This document shows positions 30,075-39,700 of a DNA stretch of 64,000 bases, piece after piece. Each line of letters begins with the position of its first letter. Within the stretch, counting starts at the first letter, position 1. Made by a program: the position numbers and the translations under genes. The stretch is taken from positions 17,423-81,422 of the forward strand of contig JAFUYT010000034.1 of NCBI GenBank assembly GCA_017470425.1, in the 5' to 3' direction. The notes beneath the pieces are model-generated. The model did not search any database and was not told the origin of the DNA. It saw only the letters and a program-made list of their open reading frames with translations. The stretch is from Bacteroidaceae bacterium (lineage in GTDB: Bacteria; Bacteroidota; Bacteroidia; Bacteroidales; Bacteroidaceae).

Positions 30075-32066
30075 TCAGAGGGGATGGTACTGCACGAAGG
30101 CTTCCATCGCCTCGTAGGATGCCAGTCCGAGGCTGCTGTAGAGCTCGGCGGTAGCGTGGTTGCGGTCCTCGGCGCGCTGCCAGAACAGACGCTCGTCGTT
30201 GCCCAGGAAGGGTGCCGACTCCATCTGGCTGGCGTGCTTGAGGATGGCGTTGCGCTTGGTGCGCAGCTCCTCGGGGCTGATGGGCACGGCCATCTCGATG
30301 TGCTCGATCTCCCATTCGGCCCAGGCACCGCGGTACATCCAGATGCGGCAGTTCTTGAGCCACTCGGCGCCGGCTTCCTTCTCGATGTCGATGGCAGCCA
30401 GCACGGCATCGGTGCAGACGCGGTGGGTGCCGTGGGGGTCGGCGAGGTCACCGGCCACGAAGATCTGGTGAGGCTTCACCTCGCGCAGCAGGTTGAGGAC
30501 GATCTCCACGTCGGCCTCGGAGATGGGGTTCTTCTGGATCTTACCCGTCTCGTAGAACGGCAGGTTCAGGAAGTGGACACGCTCGAGGGGGATGCCGCTG
30601 TACATGGAGGCGATGCGCGCCTCGCCGCGGCGGATGAGGCCCTTCACCTCCAGGATGTCGCGCGTGTCGAAGTCCTCGGGCTTTTTCTTGTTGATGAAGT
30701 CGATGAACTCCTTGTAGCGGGCGGTGATGGTCTCGTTCTTGCCTTCCTCGAAGAGCTCGTTGAAGCCCTTTGTGAAGTGCATGAAGCGGAACACCTCTTC
30801 GTCGCCGACGGCGATGTTACCGCTGGTCTCGTAGGCCACATGCACCTCGTGCTTCTGCTTCACTAGGCGCTGGAGCGTGCCGCCCATCGAGATGACGTCG
30901 TCGTCGGGGTGCGGCGAGAAGATGATGACGCGCTTCTGTGCGGGTTTCGCGCGCTCGGGACGGTTGCTGTCGTCGGCATTGGGCTTGCCGCCGGGCCATC
31001 CGGTGATGGTGTGCTGGAGGTCGTTGAAGATCTTGATGTTCACCTCGTAGGCGGAGCCGAAGAGGGCGAGGAGCTCGCCGAGGCCGTGCTCGTTGTAGTC
31101 CTTGTTGGTGAGTTTCAGGATGGGCTTGCCGGTCTTCTGGCAGAGCCATACGATGGCGGAGCGGATGAGCTTGTCGTCCCAGTCGCAGGAGGTGACGAGC
31201 CACGGACGGCGGATGCGCGTCAGGTTGGCGGCGCTGGAGAGGTCGAGGACCACCTGCACGTTGTTGTGCATCTGCAGGAAGGTGGCGCTCTGGGCGTCGG
31301 TCATCTCACCTTCGACGGCGCTCTTGATGACGTCGGCCTTCTCGTCGCCCCACGCCATGAGGAAGATCTTGCGGGCCTGGCGGATGGTGCTGACGCCCAT
31401 CGTGATGGCGCAGACGGGCACGTTCTGCTCGGCGCCGAACACCTTCACACCTTCTGCACGGCTGGAGGGGTCGAGGAGCACGAGGCGTGTGTGGCTGTTG
31501 CGCTGCGAGCCCGTGACATTCAGGGCGATGTTACCCATGCGGCCGATGCCGAGCAAGGCAATGTCGATGCCGCCGAGCTGCTCGATCATCTTCTCGTAGG
31601 CCATGCAATGTTCCGTGACGCGCTCCTGCGGCGTGGTGCCGTCGAGGGGATAGATATTCTGCGAGGGGATATCCACACGGTCGAAGAACTGCTCCTTCAG
31701 GGCCTTCAGGTTGCTCTGCACGCTGTCGGCGGGCAGGGGGTAGTACTCGTGGGTGACGAAGGCGACGACGTTCTGGAAGCTCAGGCCCTCCTCCTCGTGC
31801 ATCCGCACGAGTTGGTTGAAGACCTCGGTCATCGTGGCGCCGCCGGAGAAGGCGATGGTGCAGGCGCGGATCTCGCGCTGACGCTGGCGGATGGTGGCAG
31901 CCACCTTCAGGGCTACCTCCGTGGCGCCCTCCTCAATGGTGGCATAGATGTCGGTGGGCAGCTTCTCGAAGCGGGTGAGGACGCTGCGCTCGATGGTGCC
32001 GTCGGGGCGGTAGTAGCGCGGCGACACGCGGTCAAGGGTAATCTGTGAACTTAGGTTTGTCTTCAT
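30075..32066 (-). CDS. NagB-like / PIG-L deacetylase two-domain protein
   Basis: A 663-residue protein of the Bacteroidetes 'glucosamine-6-phosphate deaminase-like' type. Residues ~30-270 are NagB-like and residues ~378-640 are a PIG-L/LmbE-type deacetylase. In the NagB part the expected catalytic MDEY motif reads THEY (His-106), and the DGHIAFNE motif reads MGNIALNV (177-184). The Asp, His and Glu used by E. coli NagB are therefore all missing, and deaminase activity is unlikely. The PIG-L part keeps PHPDDD (385-390) and DPHGTHR (~545), consistent with a zinc-dependent N-deacetylase. A role in amino-sugar metabolism is inferred. It lies 35 bp downstream of the outer-membrane protein gene on the same strand and may be read from that promoter. 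Confidence 0.85.
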   Translation of the reverse strand: MKTNLSSQITLDRVSPRYYRPDGTIERSVLTRFEKLPTDIYATIEEGATEVALKVAATIRQRQREIRACTIAFSGGATMTEVFNQLVRMHEEEGLSFQNVVAFVTHEYYPLPADSVQSNLKALKEQFFDRVDIPSQNIYPLDGTTPQERVTEHCMAYEKMIEQLGGIDIALLGIGRMGNIALNVTGSQRNSHTRLVLLDPSSRAEGVKVFGAEQNVPVCAITMGVSTIRQARKIFLMAWGDEKADVIKSAVEGEMTDAQSATFLQMHNNVQVVLDLSSAANLTRIRRPWLVTSCDWDDKLIRSAIVWLCQKTGKPILKLTNKDYNEHGLGELLALFGSAYEVNIKIFNDLQHTITGWPGGKPNADDSNRPERAKPAQKRVIIFSPHPDDDVISMGGTLQRLVKQKHEVHVAYETSGNIAVGDEEVFRFMHFTKGFNELFEEGKNETITARYKEFIDFINKKKPEDFDTRDILEVKGLIRRGEARIASMYSGIPLERVHFLNLPFYETGKIQKNPISEADVEIVLNLLREVKPHQIFVAGDLADPHGTHRVCTDAVLAAIDIEKEAGAEWLKNCRIWMYRGAWAEWEIEHIEMAVPISPEELRTKRNAILKHASQMESAPFLGNDERLFWQRAEDRNHATAELYSSLGLASYEAMEAFVQYHPL

Positions 32067-32101
32067 AGATGTAAGTTAGTTATGGTATGAGTGGATGAGT
32101 C

Positions 32102-32587
32102 TCAGAAGTAGTAGCCGAATCCGATCTTCAGACCTACGGTGGAGGCGTCGGCAAAGTCGTTGACGGACATACGGTAGTAGATGGCAGGCTCGATGGTGAC
32201 ATGCTGGTTCAGGAAGAAGGCATAGCCGATCTCCGGCGTGATGAAGCAGTTATCGGACTTCACGCTTTCGTACTTGCTGTGGGCATAGGCCACGCCCAGT
32301 CCCAGATAGAGTCCATTCTGCACGATGTAGTAGCGTCCGCCGACGCCCAGCTCAAAGATGTTCACACCGTCGAGATGCTGGTATTCCACGTTGGCGAGCA
32401 GCATCCAGTTCTCCGCCAGCAGCCGTCCGGCAGTGGCGCTGAGGTCGAAGTTCACCTTCGCCTGCTTGCTATAGCTCAGTCCCAGTCCCGAGACGGACGC
32501 ACCGATGTAATTCTTGCCTACTTCAAACTGCGCGCTGGCAGTGAGGGTGGAGAGGGCCATCACGAGGCCCATGATGATTTTCTTCAT
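32102..32587 (-). CDS. Outer-membrane beta-barrel protein
   Basis: 161 residues from the chosen ATG at 32587. The longer ORF start lacks a signal sequence, while this start begins with a clean signal peptide (MKKIIMGLVMALSTLTASAQ) and has an A/G-rich site just upstream. The rest alternates hydrophobic and polar residues with repeated aromatic strand ends (GVGGRYYIVQNGLYLGLGVAY, GLKIGFGYYF) and ends in Phe, typical of a small eight-stranded barrel exported to the outer membrane. Ligand and role are unknown. It probably heads a two-gene unit with the NagB-like gene. Confidence 0.8.
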   Translation of the reverse strand: MKKIIMGLVMALSTLTASAQFEVGKNYIGASVSGLGLSYSKQAKVNFDLSATAGRLLAENWMLLANVEYQHLDGVNIFELGVGGRYYIVQNGLYLGLGVAYAHSKYESVKSDNCFITPEIGYAFFLNQHVTIEPAIYYRMSVNDFADASTVGLKIGFGYYF

Positions 32588-32629
32588 GTTCTCTTTTCTT
32601 TTAGTGGTTAATACTCCTAATTTCCTCTG

Positions 32630-32661
32630 CAAAGCTAACCAGAATCCGCAAGCGCACCAAA
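32630..32661 (-). promoter_or_regulatory. Bacteroidetes promoter for outer-membrane protein gene
   Basis: On the minus strand: TTTG (32658-32661), 20-nt spacer, TAGCTTTG (32630-32637), then 42 nt to the ATG at 32587. Exact match to TTTG-N19-21-TAnnTTTG. A 14-bp near-palindrome, GCGTTATTTAACGC, at 32680-32693 lies ~19 bp upstream of the -33 box and could be an activator or repressor site. Confidence 0.75.
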
Positions 32662-32745
32662 CGCGCACCTATATATTTAGCGTTATTTAACGCGCAGTGG
32701 GGTAGTGGAGGCCCTCCCGGATTCAATTTCGAGGCTCCTTCCCTC

Positions 32746-32794
32746 AAAAAGTTACGGAAAAGCATCGCTCTTCCGTAACTTTTTCATACCTTTG
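32746..32794 (+). promoter_or_regulatory. 14-bp inverted repeat abutting the XRE-cupin promoter
   Basis: Perfect arms AAAAAGTTACGGAA (32746-32759) and TTCCGTAACTTTTT (32771-32784) with an 11-nt loop. They are followed 2 nt later by a -7 box TACCTTTG (32787-32794) for the regulator gene. The arms cover the -33 region, so the repeat is placed like an operator. It could also fold as a terminator or attenuator, since it ends in T5. Confidence 0.6.
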
Positions 32795-32838
32795 CGCCCG
32801 CAAACAGAAAGCACACGCTTCATCTTATCTTCAGTCTT

Positions 32839-33423
32839 ATGTCCAATCACCAAACCATCGTAGGTTCCAAGATCAAGGGACTGCGTGAATCCAAGAATCT
32901 CTCCATTGAAGAGATAGCAGAACGTAGTGGACTCTCCACAGAACAGATTACCAGCATCGAGAACGATCAGTACCTGCCCTCGCTCGGGCCGCTGATCAAG
33001 GTGGCGCGCGCCCTCGGCGTGCGGCTGGGCACGTTCCTGGACGACAACGACGCACTCGGACCCGTGGTGTGCCGTGCCGGGGACCGCGGGGATGACAGCA
33101 GCATCAGCTTCTCCAACGACGCCGCCGAGGCGCGCCAGAACATGATCTACCACTCCCTCGCCAAGCAGAAGACGGGGCGCCACATGGAGCCCTTCGTGAT
33201 CGACGTGCTGCCCAGCGAGGAGAAGTCCTTCCAGCTCTCGGCACACGAGGGCGAGGAGTTCATCTATGTCCTCAGCGGTGAGCTCGCCATCGACTACGGC
33301 AAGGAGACCTACACCCTCCGCGAGGGAGACAGCATCTTCTACGACTCCATCGTCAAGCACCACGTACACGGCGCACCCGGACAGGCCGCCAAGATCCTCG
33401 CTGTCGTTTATATTCCGTTTTAA
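32839..33423 (+). CDS. XRE-family regulator with C-terminal cupin
   Basis: 194 residues. An N-terminal helix-turn-helix of XRE type spans about residues 9-64 (KIKGLRESKNLSIEEIAERS, then GLSTEQITSIENDQYLPSL). A cupin_2 domain spans about residues 125-194 (EGEEFIYVLSGELAIDYG ... LREGDSIFYDS ... HHVHG). This fusion usually makes a ligand-responsive dimeric DNA-binding protein; the ligand is unknown. The acyl-CoA synthetase gene starts 39 bp downstream on the same strand, so the regulator probably controls it in response to a fatty or aromatic acid or its CoA ester (inference). The inverted repeat next to its own promoter is a candidate autoregulatory site. Confidence 0.88.
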   Translation: MSNHQTIVGSKIKGLRESKNLSIEEIAERSGLSTEQITSIENDQYLPSLGPLIKVARALGVRLGTFLDDNDALGPVVCRAGDRGDDSSISFSNDAAEARQNMIYHSLAKQKTGRHMEPFVIDVLPSEEKSFQLSAHEGEEFIYVLSGELAIDYGKETYTLREGDSIFYDSIVKHHVHGAPGQAAKILAVVYIPF

Positions 33424-33462
33424 CGGAATGTCGGAATATCGAAAGAGCTAAAGATTGAATCA

Positions 33463-35184
33463 ATGAGTAAATTAGATATGGCGGGCCGCCCGCTGCCTGA
33501 CCGCACCTATCCCGCCGAGAACCACGGCGAAGGCTACACCCTCTCGGAGCGCACCCTCGGACAGTGGCTCGAACACTGGGCCACGACCACGCCCGACAAG
33601 GAGTACATCGTATATAGCGACCGCGACCTGCGCTTCACGTGGGCGCAGTTCAACCAGCGCGTCGATAACCTCGCCAAGGGACTCATCTCCATCGGTGTCA
33701 AGAAAGGCAGCAACGTGGGCATCTGGGCCACCAACGTGCCCGACTGGCTCACCTTCCTCTATGCCACCGCCAAGATCGGTGCCGTCCTCGTCACCGTCAA
33801 CACCAACTACAAGCAGAGCGAGCTCGAGTACCTCTGCCAGGACTCCGACATGCACACGCTCTGCATCACCAACGGCACCTGGGAGTGTGACTACGTTGAG
33901 ATGACCTACACGATGCTCCCCGAGCTGCGGCAGTGCGAGCGCGGACATCTCCGCAGCGAGCGCTTCCCCCACATGCGCAACGTAGTATATATAGGTATGG
34001 AGAAGTACCGCGGTATGTACAACACCGCCGAGCTCCTCCTCCTCGGACAGAACATCGAGGACGAGACCCTCGACGCCATGAAGCGCGAGGTCAGCTGCCA
34101 CGACGTCTGCAACATGCAATACACCTCCGGCACCACCGGCTTCCCCAAGGGCGTCATGCTCACCCACTTCAACATCGCCAACGACGGCTACTTCACCGGC
34201 GAGAACATGGGCTTCACGCAGGACGACAAGCTCTGCGTCTGCGTGCCCCTCTTCCACTGCTTCGGCGTCGTCCTGGCCACCATGAACTGCCTCACCCACG
34301 GCTGCACCGAGGTTATGGTCGAGAAGTTCGACCCGCTCGTCGTCCTCGCCTCCATCCATAAGGAGCGCTGCACCGCCGTCTATGGCGTTCCCACGATGTT
34401 CATCGCCGAACTCGACCACCCGATGTTCCCCATGTTCGACATGTCCAGCCTCCGCACCGGCATCATGGCCGGTTCGCTCTGTCCCGTGGAGCTGATGAAG
34501 CGCGTCTCCGAGAAGATGTTCATGACCATCACCTCCGTCTATGGCCTCACCGAGAGCTCGCCCGGCATGACGCAGACCTGCCTCAACGACAGCTTCGAGC
34601 AGCGCTGCACCACCGTGGGTCGCGACTACCCCTTCGTGGAGGTCAAGGTCCTCGACCCCGAGACCAACGAGGAGTGCCCCGTAGGCGTGCAGGGCGAGAT
34701 GTGCTGCCGCGGCTTCAACGTCATGAAGGGCTACTACAAGAACCCCAAGGCCACTGCCGAGGTCATCGACGAGAACGGCTTCCTGCACTCCGGGGACCTC
34801 GGCATCAAGGACGAGAACGGCTTCTACCGCATCACCGGACGCATCAAGGACATGATCATCCGCGGCGGCGAGAACGTCTATCCCCGTGAGATCGAGGAGT
34901 TCCTCTACCAGATGCCCGGCGTCAAGGACGTACAGGTCGCCGCCGTGCCGTCCAAGAAATACGGCGAGGAGGTCGGCGCCTTCATCATCCTGCAGCCCGG
35001 CGCCACGATGGCCCCCGAGGACGTCCGCGACTTCTGCAAAGGCAAGATCGCCCGCTACAAGACCCCCAAGTACGTCTTCTTCGTCAACGAGTTCCCCCTC
35101 ACCGGCTCTGGCAAGATCCAGAAGTTCAAACTCAAGGAACTCAGCCTCAAGCTCTGTGCCGAGCAAGGCATCGAGGTCATCTGA
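33463..35184 (+). CDS. AMP-dependent acyl-CoA synthetase
   Basis: 573 residues, full length for the ANL superfamily. It activates a carboxylic acid with ATP to an acyl-adenylate and then to the CoA thioester. The P-loop-like motif [16 protein letters not shown] lies at ~220-235, the aromatic motif YGLTESSP at ~361-368, the hinge region [20 protein letters not shown] near 445-465, and the C-terminal catalytic lysine in [10 protein letters not shown] near 548. Overall shape fits medium- or long-chain fatty acyl-CoA ligases; the exact substrate cannot be told from sequence. Second gene of an apparent operon with the XRE-cupin regulator. Confidence 0.9.
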   Translation: MSKLDMAGRPLPDRTYPAENHGEGYTLSERTLGQWLEHWATTTPDKEYIVYSDRDLRFTWAQFNQRVDNLAKGLISIGVKKGSNVGIWATNVPDWLTFLYATAKIGAVLVTVNTNYKQSELEYLCQDSDMHTLCITNGTWECDYVEMTYTMLPELRQCERGHLRSERFPHMRNVVYIGMEKYRGMYNTAELLLLGQNIEDETLDAMKREVSCHDVCNMQYTSGTTGFPKGVMLTHFNIANDGYFTGENMGFTQDDKLCVCVPLFHCFGVVLATMNCLTHGCTEVMVEKFDPLVVLASIHKERCTAVYGVPTMFIAELDHPMFPMFDMSSLRTGIMAGSLCPVELMKRVSEKMFMTITSVYGLTESSPGMTQTCLNDSFEQRCTTVGRDYPFVEVKVLDPETNEECPVGVQGEMCCRGFNVMKGYYKNPKATAEVIDENGFLHSGDLGIKDENGFYRITGRIKDMIIRGGENVYPREIEEFLYQMPGVKDVQVAAVPSKKYGEEVGAFIILQPGATMAPEDVRDFCKGKIARYKTPKYVFFVNEFPLTGSGKIQKFKLKELSLKLCAEQGIEVI

Positions 35185-35228
35185 GGCACGAAATGAAAGG
35201 GCAGTAACAAAAAAAGTCGGTAGATTCC

Positions 35229-35259
35229 TTTGTGCATATCGGAATAATCTCTACTTTTG
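35229..35259 (+). promoter_or_regulatory. Bacteroidetes promoter for small gene/GNAT operon
   Basis: TTTG (35229-35232), 19-nt spacer, TACTTTTG (35252-35259): an exact consensus match. The surrounding ~60 bp are a diverged relative of the 98-bp repeat copies at 36104 and 36598. Confidence 0.75.
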
Positions 35260-35277
35260 CAGTTGCAAAGCCATTTG

Positions 35278-35484
35278 ATGACGTCGCAAAGATCTCGAAA
35301 TCTCATAAACGTTCATGATATGTTAGGAGTAAATTCACCCAGGGAACCGATTACACCAGAGTTTTCTAAGGAAATTCGGGCGGCGCTGTGGCGTGCAAAT
35401 ACGGGACACCTTACAGAAAAGGAACGTGAGGCGCGCCGTAAGGGAAAAGAGGCATTAAGGAAATGGAGGATTGAATGGAATTGA
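35278..35484 (+). CDS. Small charged protein, putative antitoxin partner of GNAT
   Basis: 68 residues from the ATG at 35278. The more upstream ATG (35257) lies inside the promoter -7 box and cannot be used; the ATG at 35320 (54 residues) is an alternative start. The C-terminal half is highly basic and helical (LTEKEREARRKGKEALRKW). It overlaps the start of the GNAT gene by 10 bp, so translation is coupled. Gene order and size (small charged protein upstream of a short acetyltransferase) resemble GNAT toxin-antitoxin pairs, but no known antitoxin family is recognised. Confidence 0.6.
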   Translation: MTSQRSRNLINVHDMLGVNSPREPITPEFSKEIRAALWRANTGHLTEKEREARRKGKEALRKWRIEWN

Positions 35485-36089
35485 GTTTCTCCGACTCCAC
35501 ATTATCAGTCCGCAAGATTACAGATTTCCGTTGTCTGGAAACATTCTTTTCCGGGGTGGAGGCTATGGACGCCTTCATCCAAGGAGACTTTCGGTTAAGT
35601 GTGGAGAACCACTACTGTTCGGCCTATGGGGTATGGGGCGGTGATGAGTTGGTGGCAGTCTATGCCTTGAGTTATGACTCATTGGACCTTGATGCGGATG
35701 ATAAGGAGGAATTGATGTCAGACTACTCTCTCACCAAAACTCCTCTCCTTGACTGGAAATACAAAGATACGTTTTTGTCTAAGCCACGATACCCAGCTAT
35801 TGATATCGCTTATTTGGCAGTGCAGAAGAAATATAGAGGACAGCATATTGGGCAGGCCATCATAGAACTCATCGCAGAGAAAGCCCGTACTCAGGACTTT
35901 GCCGGTTGTCAGTTCCTTACCGTAGAAGCACTCGCCACCCAGGAATACACTGCAGTAGGGTTCTATGATAAGTGTGGTTTCACGCCAAATGAGTTGAAGA
36001 AACCATATAAAGACACGTTGCGTATGTTTAGGGCTCTTTATGAAAAGGATGTGCCCTTTGAAAGCGACGAACCATCATCTTCTTGTTGA
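35475..36089 (+). CDS. GNAT-family N-acetyltransferase (possible toxin)
   Basis: 204 residues. The acetyl-CoA binding signature is IAYLAVQKKYRGQHIGQAII (near 110-130), followed by the beta-strand and FYDKCGF motif near 165 that closes the GNAT fold. The N-terminus (FFSGVEAMDAFIQ) resembles the start of TacT/AtaT-like GNATs, which often acetylate aminoacyl-tRNA and are paired with a small antitoxin. That pairing fits the overlapping upstream gene here, but a metabolic or ribosomal acetyltransferase cannot be excluded. Composition is more AT-rich than the flanking core genes, as expected for an acquired module. Confidence 0.75.
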   Translation: MELSFSDSTLSVRKITDFRCLETFFSGVEAMDAFIQGDFRLSVENHYCSAYGVWGGDELVAVYALSYDSLDLDADDKEELMSDYSLTKTPLLDWKYKDTFLSKPRYPAIDIAYLAVQKKYRGQHIGQAIIELIAEKARTQDFAGCQFLTVEALATQEYTAVGFYDKCGFTPNELKKPYKDTLRMFRALYEKDVPFESDEPSSSC

Positions 36090-36103
36090 AGGAAGAACGT
36101 GAA

Positions 36104-36201
36104 GGATGCCTGCGGCCATGAGATAAAGCATGAAAATAAAGGGAGGAAACGAAAAAGTACCGAATTTCCTTTGCCCGTACTGAAATTATAACTACTTTTG
36201 C
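36104..36201 (+). repeat. 98-bp promoter-bearing repeat, copy 1
   Basis: Identical at 97 of 98 positions to 36598-36695. It carries a full promoter: TTTG (36170-36173), 19-nt spacer, TACTTTTG (36193-36200). This copy reads into the two small ORFs at 36230. Confidence 0.85.
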
Positions 36202-36229
36202 AGCACATCATTAGAAAGGAGGATAGAGT

Positions 36230-36400
36230 ATGTTTCATCTCAGAGAAGCGCAGATTGAAGATTTCAAACGGGTTAAAGGCACATTGAACGATGAAGCCCT
36301 TAGCGGGAGTAAACGTATCACATTCTATCGTACAAAGTCTGGGTGTTATACACCTCCACCGTATGTGCTGAAGTATCGTAAACTCTCAGAAGTATTGTAA
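36230..36400 (+). CDS. Small basic protein, unknown
   Basis: 56 residues (starts MFHLREAQIEDFKRVKG, ends KYRKLSEVL). It is preceded by AAAGGAGG 8 nt before the ATG, an unusually strong Shine-Dalgarno site for this phylum, and by a consensus promoter 30 bp upstream. Its stop overlaps the next ATG (TAATG). No family is recognised. Promoter, ribosome site and coupling make it a believable gene; a remnant of a mobile module is the alternative. Confidence 0.5.
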   Translation: MFHLREAQIEDFKRVKGTLNDEALSGSKRITFYRTKSGCYTPPPYVLKYRKLSEVL

Positions 36401-36483
36401 TGGCATTCCAGAAAGACTATGAAGGGCGGTTAAAGGCCATCCTTACAGATGCATACTTCAACTCCCAGCTACTGGAGTCGTGA
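36400..36483 (+). CDS. 27-residue ORF coupled to the small basic protein
   Basis: Starts on the TAATG overlap with the previous stop and encodes MAFQKDYEGRLK ... SQLLES. It may be a genuine microprotein or the 5' stub of a longer gene lost when the 98-bp repeats recombined, because the sequence after the stop leads directly to repeat copy 2. Confidence 0.3.
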   Translation: MAFQKDYEGRLKAILTDAYFNSQLLES

Positions 36484-36597
36484 GGTAATACGGTTGTTTA
36501 AGGCGTGATTGCTGGCAGCGTGGCTCATAGTCTGAAAGCAGTCCTCCCTTCCAGGCAGAACCTCCGCACCTTTGCGTCTCTGCGTTGAAAGAATAAT

Positions 36598-36695
36598 GGA
36601 TGCCTGCTGCCATGAGATAAAGCATGAAAATAAAGGGAGGAAACGAAAAAGTACCGAATTTCCTTTGCCCGTACTGAAATTATAACTACTTTTGC
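36598..36695 (+). repeat. 98-bp promoter-bearing repeat, copy 2
   Basis: Second copy of the repeat at 36104, 494 bp downstream, with one mismatch. Promoter TTTG (36664-36667), 19-nt spacer, TACTTTTG (36687-36694) reads into the T9SS protein gene, leaving a ~45-nt leader. The 36484-36597 stretch between the small ORFs and this copy holds no gene that I can support. Confidence 0.85.
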
Positions 36696-36744
36696 GCCGC
36701 ATTTTGAAATTCTAAACAATTATAACTAACACAATTAACAAACA

Positions 36745-39700
36745 ATGAAACGAAAGTTACTCGTTTTGCTGTGTGCTGTCATGGCCACAGTAGGAGTGAA
36801 GGCTTACACGGGTTCTGCCCCGACAGCAGGTAACACATATTATTTGTACCATCCGGCTCATGACCAGTTTTTGTTCGTGGGATTAGATGACAAATACGGA
36901 GTGACTCCCAGTGTATTCAATGCCACACCCATTTATGTTGAGACAGGAGGAAGTGGAAATAGCAGGACGACATTCTCATTTGTGATTAGAGGTACTAAAT
37001 ATTATATGTATCAAAATGGTGGCGATGGGAGTCTTAATACTGGCAGTGGAAGTGAATTTGAACCCAAACCGAATGAAGACAACAAATATAGACTGCAGAC
37101 GGAAAGATATAAACCAACAATAGGAGCCGTCACTTATCGCATGCTCCATGCAGGAACCAGTGGCGGTCAATGCAGCTTTGAAAACTATAAATCAAGTGAC
37201 AACGATGGTTACGAATGGCAGTTCATTCCCGAAAGTGAGGTGGAAAGCGCAAGAAGTGCAATGGCAGAAAGCTGTGCCTCGACCGCAGCAAATTATGCTG
37301 CGACATCGAATGGCTGGGAACGTGTGACCTCTGTAAGTGATCTTCATAGCAGCCCTGAGAACTATTTCTTTGCCATCTTTAGCGCCAATACGACAGGTTT
37401 GATGTTGCAAGCTACGAGTAACAATGCTGAGAGCCAGAAACTTTATTATAAGACTGCGATAGACCCCGCGAGCAGTTCAGAGTACCTTTTTGAGATGGAG
37501 AACCACGAATCGGGTGGTTTTGCCTTAAAAAGTAGTGCCATTGGCAAATATTTTGCTAATATTGGTGGTGCATGGGATTTTCATGCAGACCAAACGAGTG
37601 CCACATCCAGCAATAATACAAACCTTACACTTACGTATGCCAATGGTGCATATACCATAGAGACAGCTCAAACGACAAATTACGTTGGCTTGTGGACTCT
37701 TACCACTAATTGGTATAGCACAGATAAGCACTTGGCTGGTAATAAACAAAGTTCTCTTGCAGGCTCTTTTCTCATCTACCGCATCCCTAAACAGCGTCTT
37801 CGCAATGTGAACTTCACGCAATGCATTACGAATCCTTCGTTTGAGACGGGTAACACCGATGGATGGACAGTCGGAGCTAGTAGTGACACAGGTGTTAGGT
37901 CTGTGACACAGGACGACGGCAAGTATGCGATGAGTAATTCTGAGGGTTCGTATCTGTTTAATACGTGGTGGCAGGGCATACCTATGACACAGAATATTGG
38001 TATATTGCCAGCTGGCCATTATTCATTGTCTGCAGTAACAACAACCGACCAAAATGCTAAAACGTATCTTACCGTGAATTCTGGTCATAACGATGGCGCA
38101 ATATCTACTAGAGGTGCAAGTGTTGGAGTCACAAATACTTATAATTTTACACTAGCAGAAGCAACAGAGGTATCAATCGGAGTTGTTGGTTGTGGGAATG
38201 ATGAAAAGGCATTTGATTCCAATGGCTATTATTGGTATAAGGTTGACAACTTCCGTCTGACTTATCTTGGAGGCATGGAAAATCTCACTGCCGTAAGTGG
38301 AAAAATGAATGCCGCCGTAAACACGGCACAGCAGGATGCTGTTAGTACCTATAATAGCAACAAGACTGTAGCAAACTACCTTGACGCTATAGAAGCGATT
38401 GCTGCCGCTGAGGCGTCTATTGCAGCTTACGCAAATGCAGCAACCTATCTATCACGTGTGGAGACCCTGCTCGCAACAACGAACTTCTATACGCCTGATG
38501 CCTATGACGATGTATATGGAAATTACAAGACGGCATACGATGCAGGGACACTTGATGATGCTACGGCTGATGCGCTTAGCTATAAGGTGGCAAATTATAC
38601 AGGAACTGAGCGCTATGACAATAATACAGCCAACGACCTCCTGATTCCTGGTTGGACAATAGGCGGAAATGACGCTAGAATTAGCGAGTCTGGTTTCTAT
38701 ATCAACACCTGGTCAACGGAAGAAGCGGCTGTATTCTCCAATCCCTTCTATGAATACTGGACATGGGAAGGAAACAGTCTTGAAGAACAATCTATATCCG
38801 CAACGATGACTGATTTGGATGCAAATAGAGCGTATTCACTAGATGTATGGGTTCGTGTACGCGAGAGAGATAACAACACCAAGGTCGCAGGTCGCGTTAC
38901 ACTCCAAATGAGTAATGGCGATGTAGTGGATCTTACTGCTGCAGACCAGATCGGTACTACGAAGTTCTATCAGAAGCAATTTACAGCATATGGAAAGGCT
39001 GATGGTTCTGGAAACTTAACGGTGACTTTCACTGTAACGGCAGAAAGCAATATCAGCTGGCTGGCATTTAAAAATCTAAATCTCACTGCATTGGCTGGAG
39101 CTACAGAGTATTCAGCCCTGAACGCTGCTATAACAGCAGCAAACGCTAACACCCTCGGCTTCGGAGAAGGTGAATACGCACCTTATAATAATATAGCGGC
39201 CCTCACGGCTTTGGCAGCTGCAAAGTCGATCGACACAGAAACTGCCAATACACAGACGGCGGTTCTAACTGTCACTAGCAATCTTACTGGTGCTTCTTGG
39301 TCTGCCAATGTGAGTGATGTGGATGCCGTGTATAATGGTGACTTTGCAATTGGACAAGGTAGTCCTGCCGCAAATATCCAAGATTATGGCTGGACACGTA
39401 CTAATGGCTGGGGGCAGTTCTGTGGCGATTCGGATAATTCTTCTACAAGCAAAGGAACGTCATACTATAATCAGCCGGGTAGTCTTCAGTACGGCAATGC
39501 TGGTTATTACACCATGCCACTCAAAGCGAATACGGTTTATCAGTTATCATTCAAGTATGCTTCTTGGGCAACTAACTCCAATAATAGCGTTACAGCATCT
39601 GTGCTAAATAGCTCTGATGGGATGGCCGCAGTCGTTTACGGGAAAAATGGCACAGCACATACAGAAGCTGACGCCTTTGTTACCAAGACGATTAAGTTCG

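Noticed and set aside
30042-32048. Long plus-strand ORFs opposite the NagB-like gene
   Set aside because: Antisense shadows; the minus-strand protein has clear NagB and PIG-L homology over its full length.
32746-32784. Simple terminator between the outer-membrane protein and regulator genes
   Set aside because: These genes diverge, so no transcript needs to end there; position next to the -7 box favours an operator, although attenuation is not excluded.
36484-36744. Minus-strand ORFs of 64-77 codons around the 98-bp repeats
   Set aside because: They are read out of the repeat itself, occur near both copies because of the repeat, and lack promoters.
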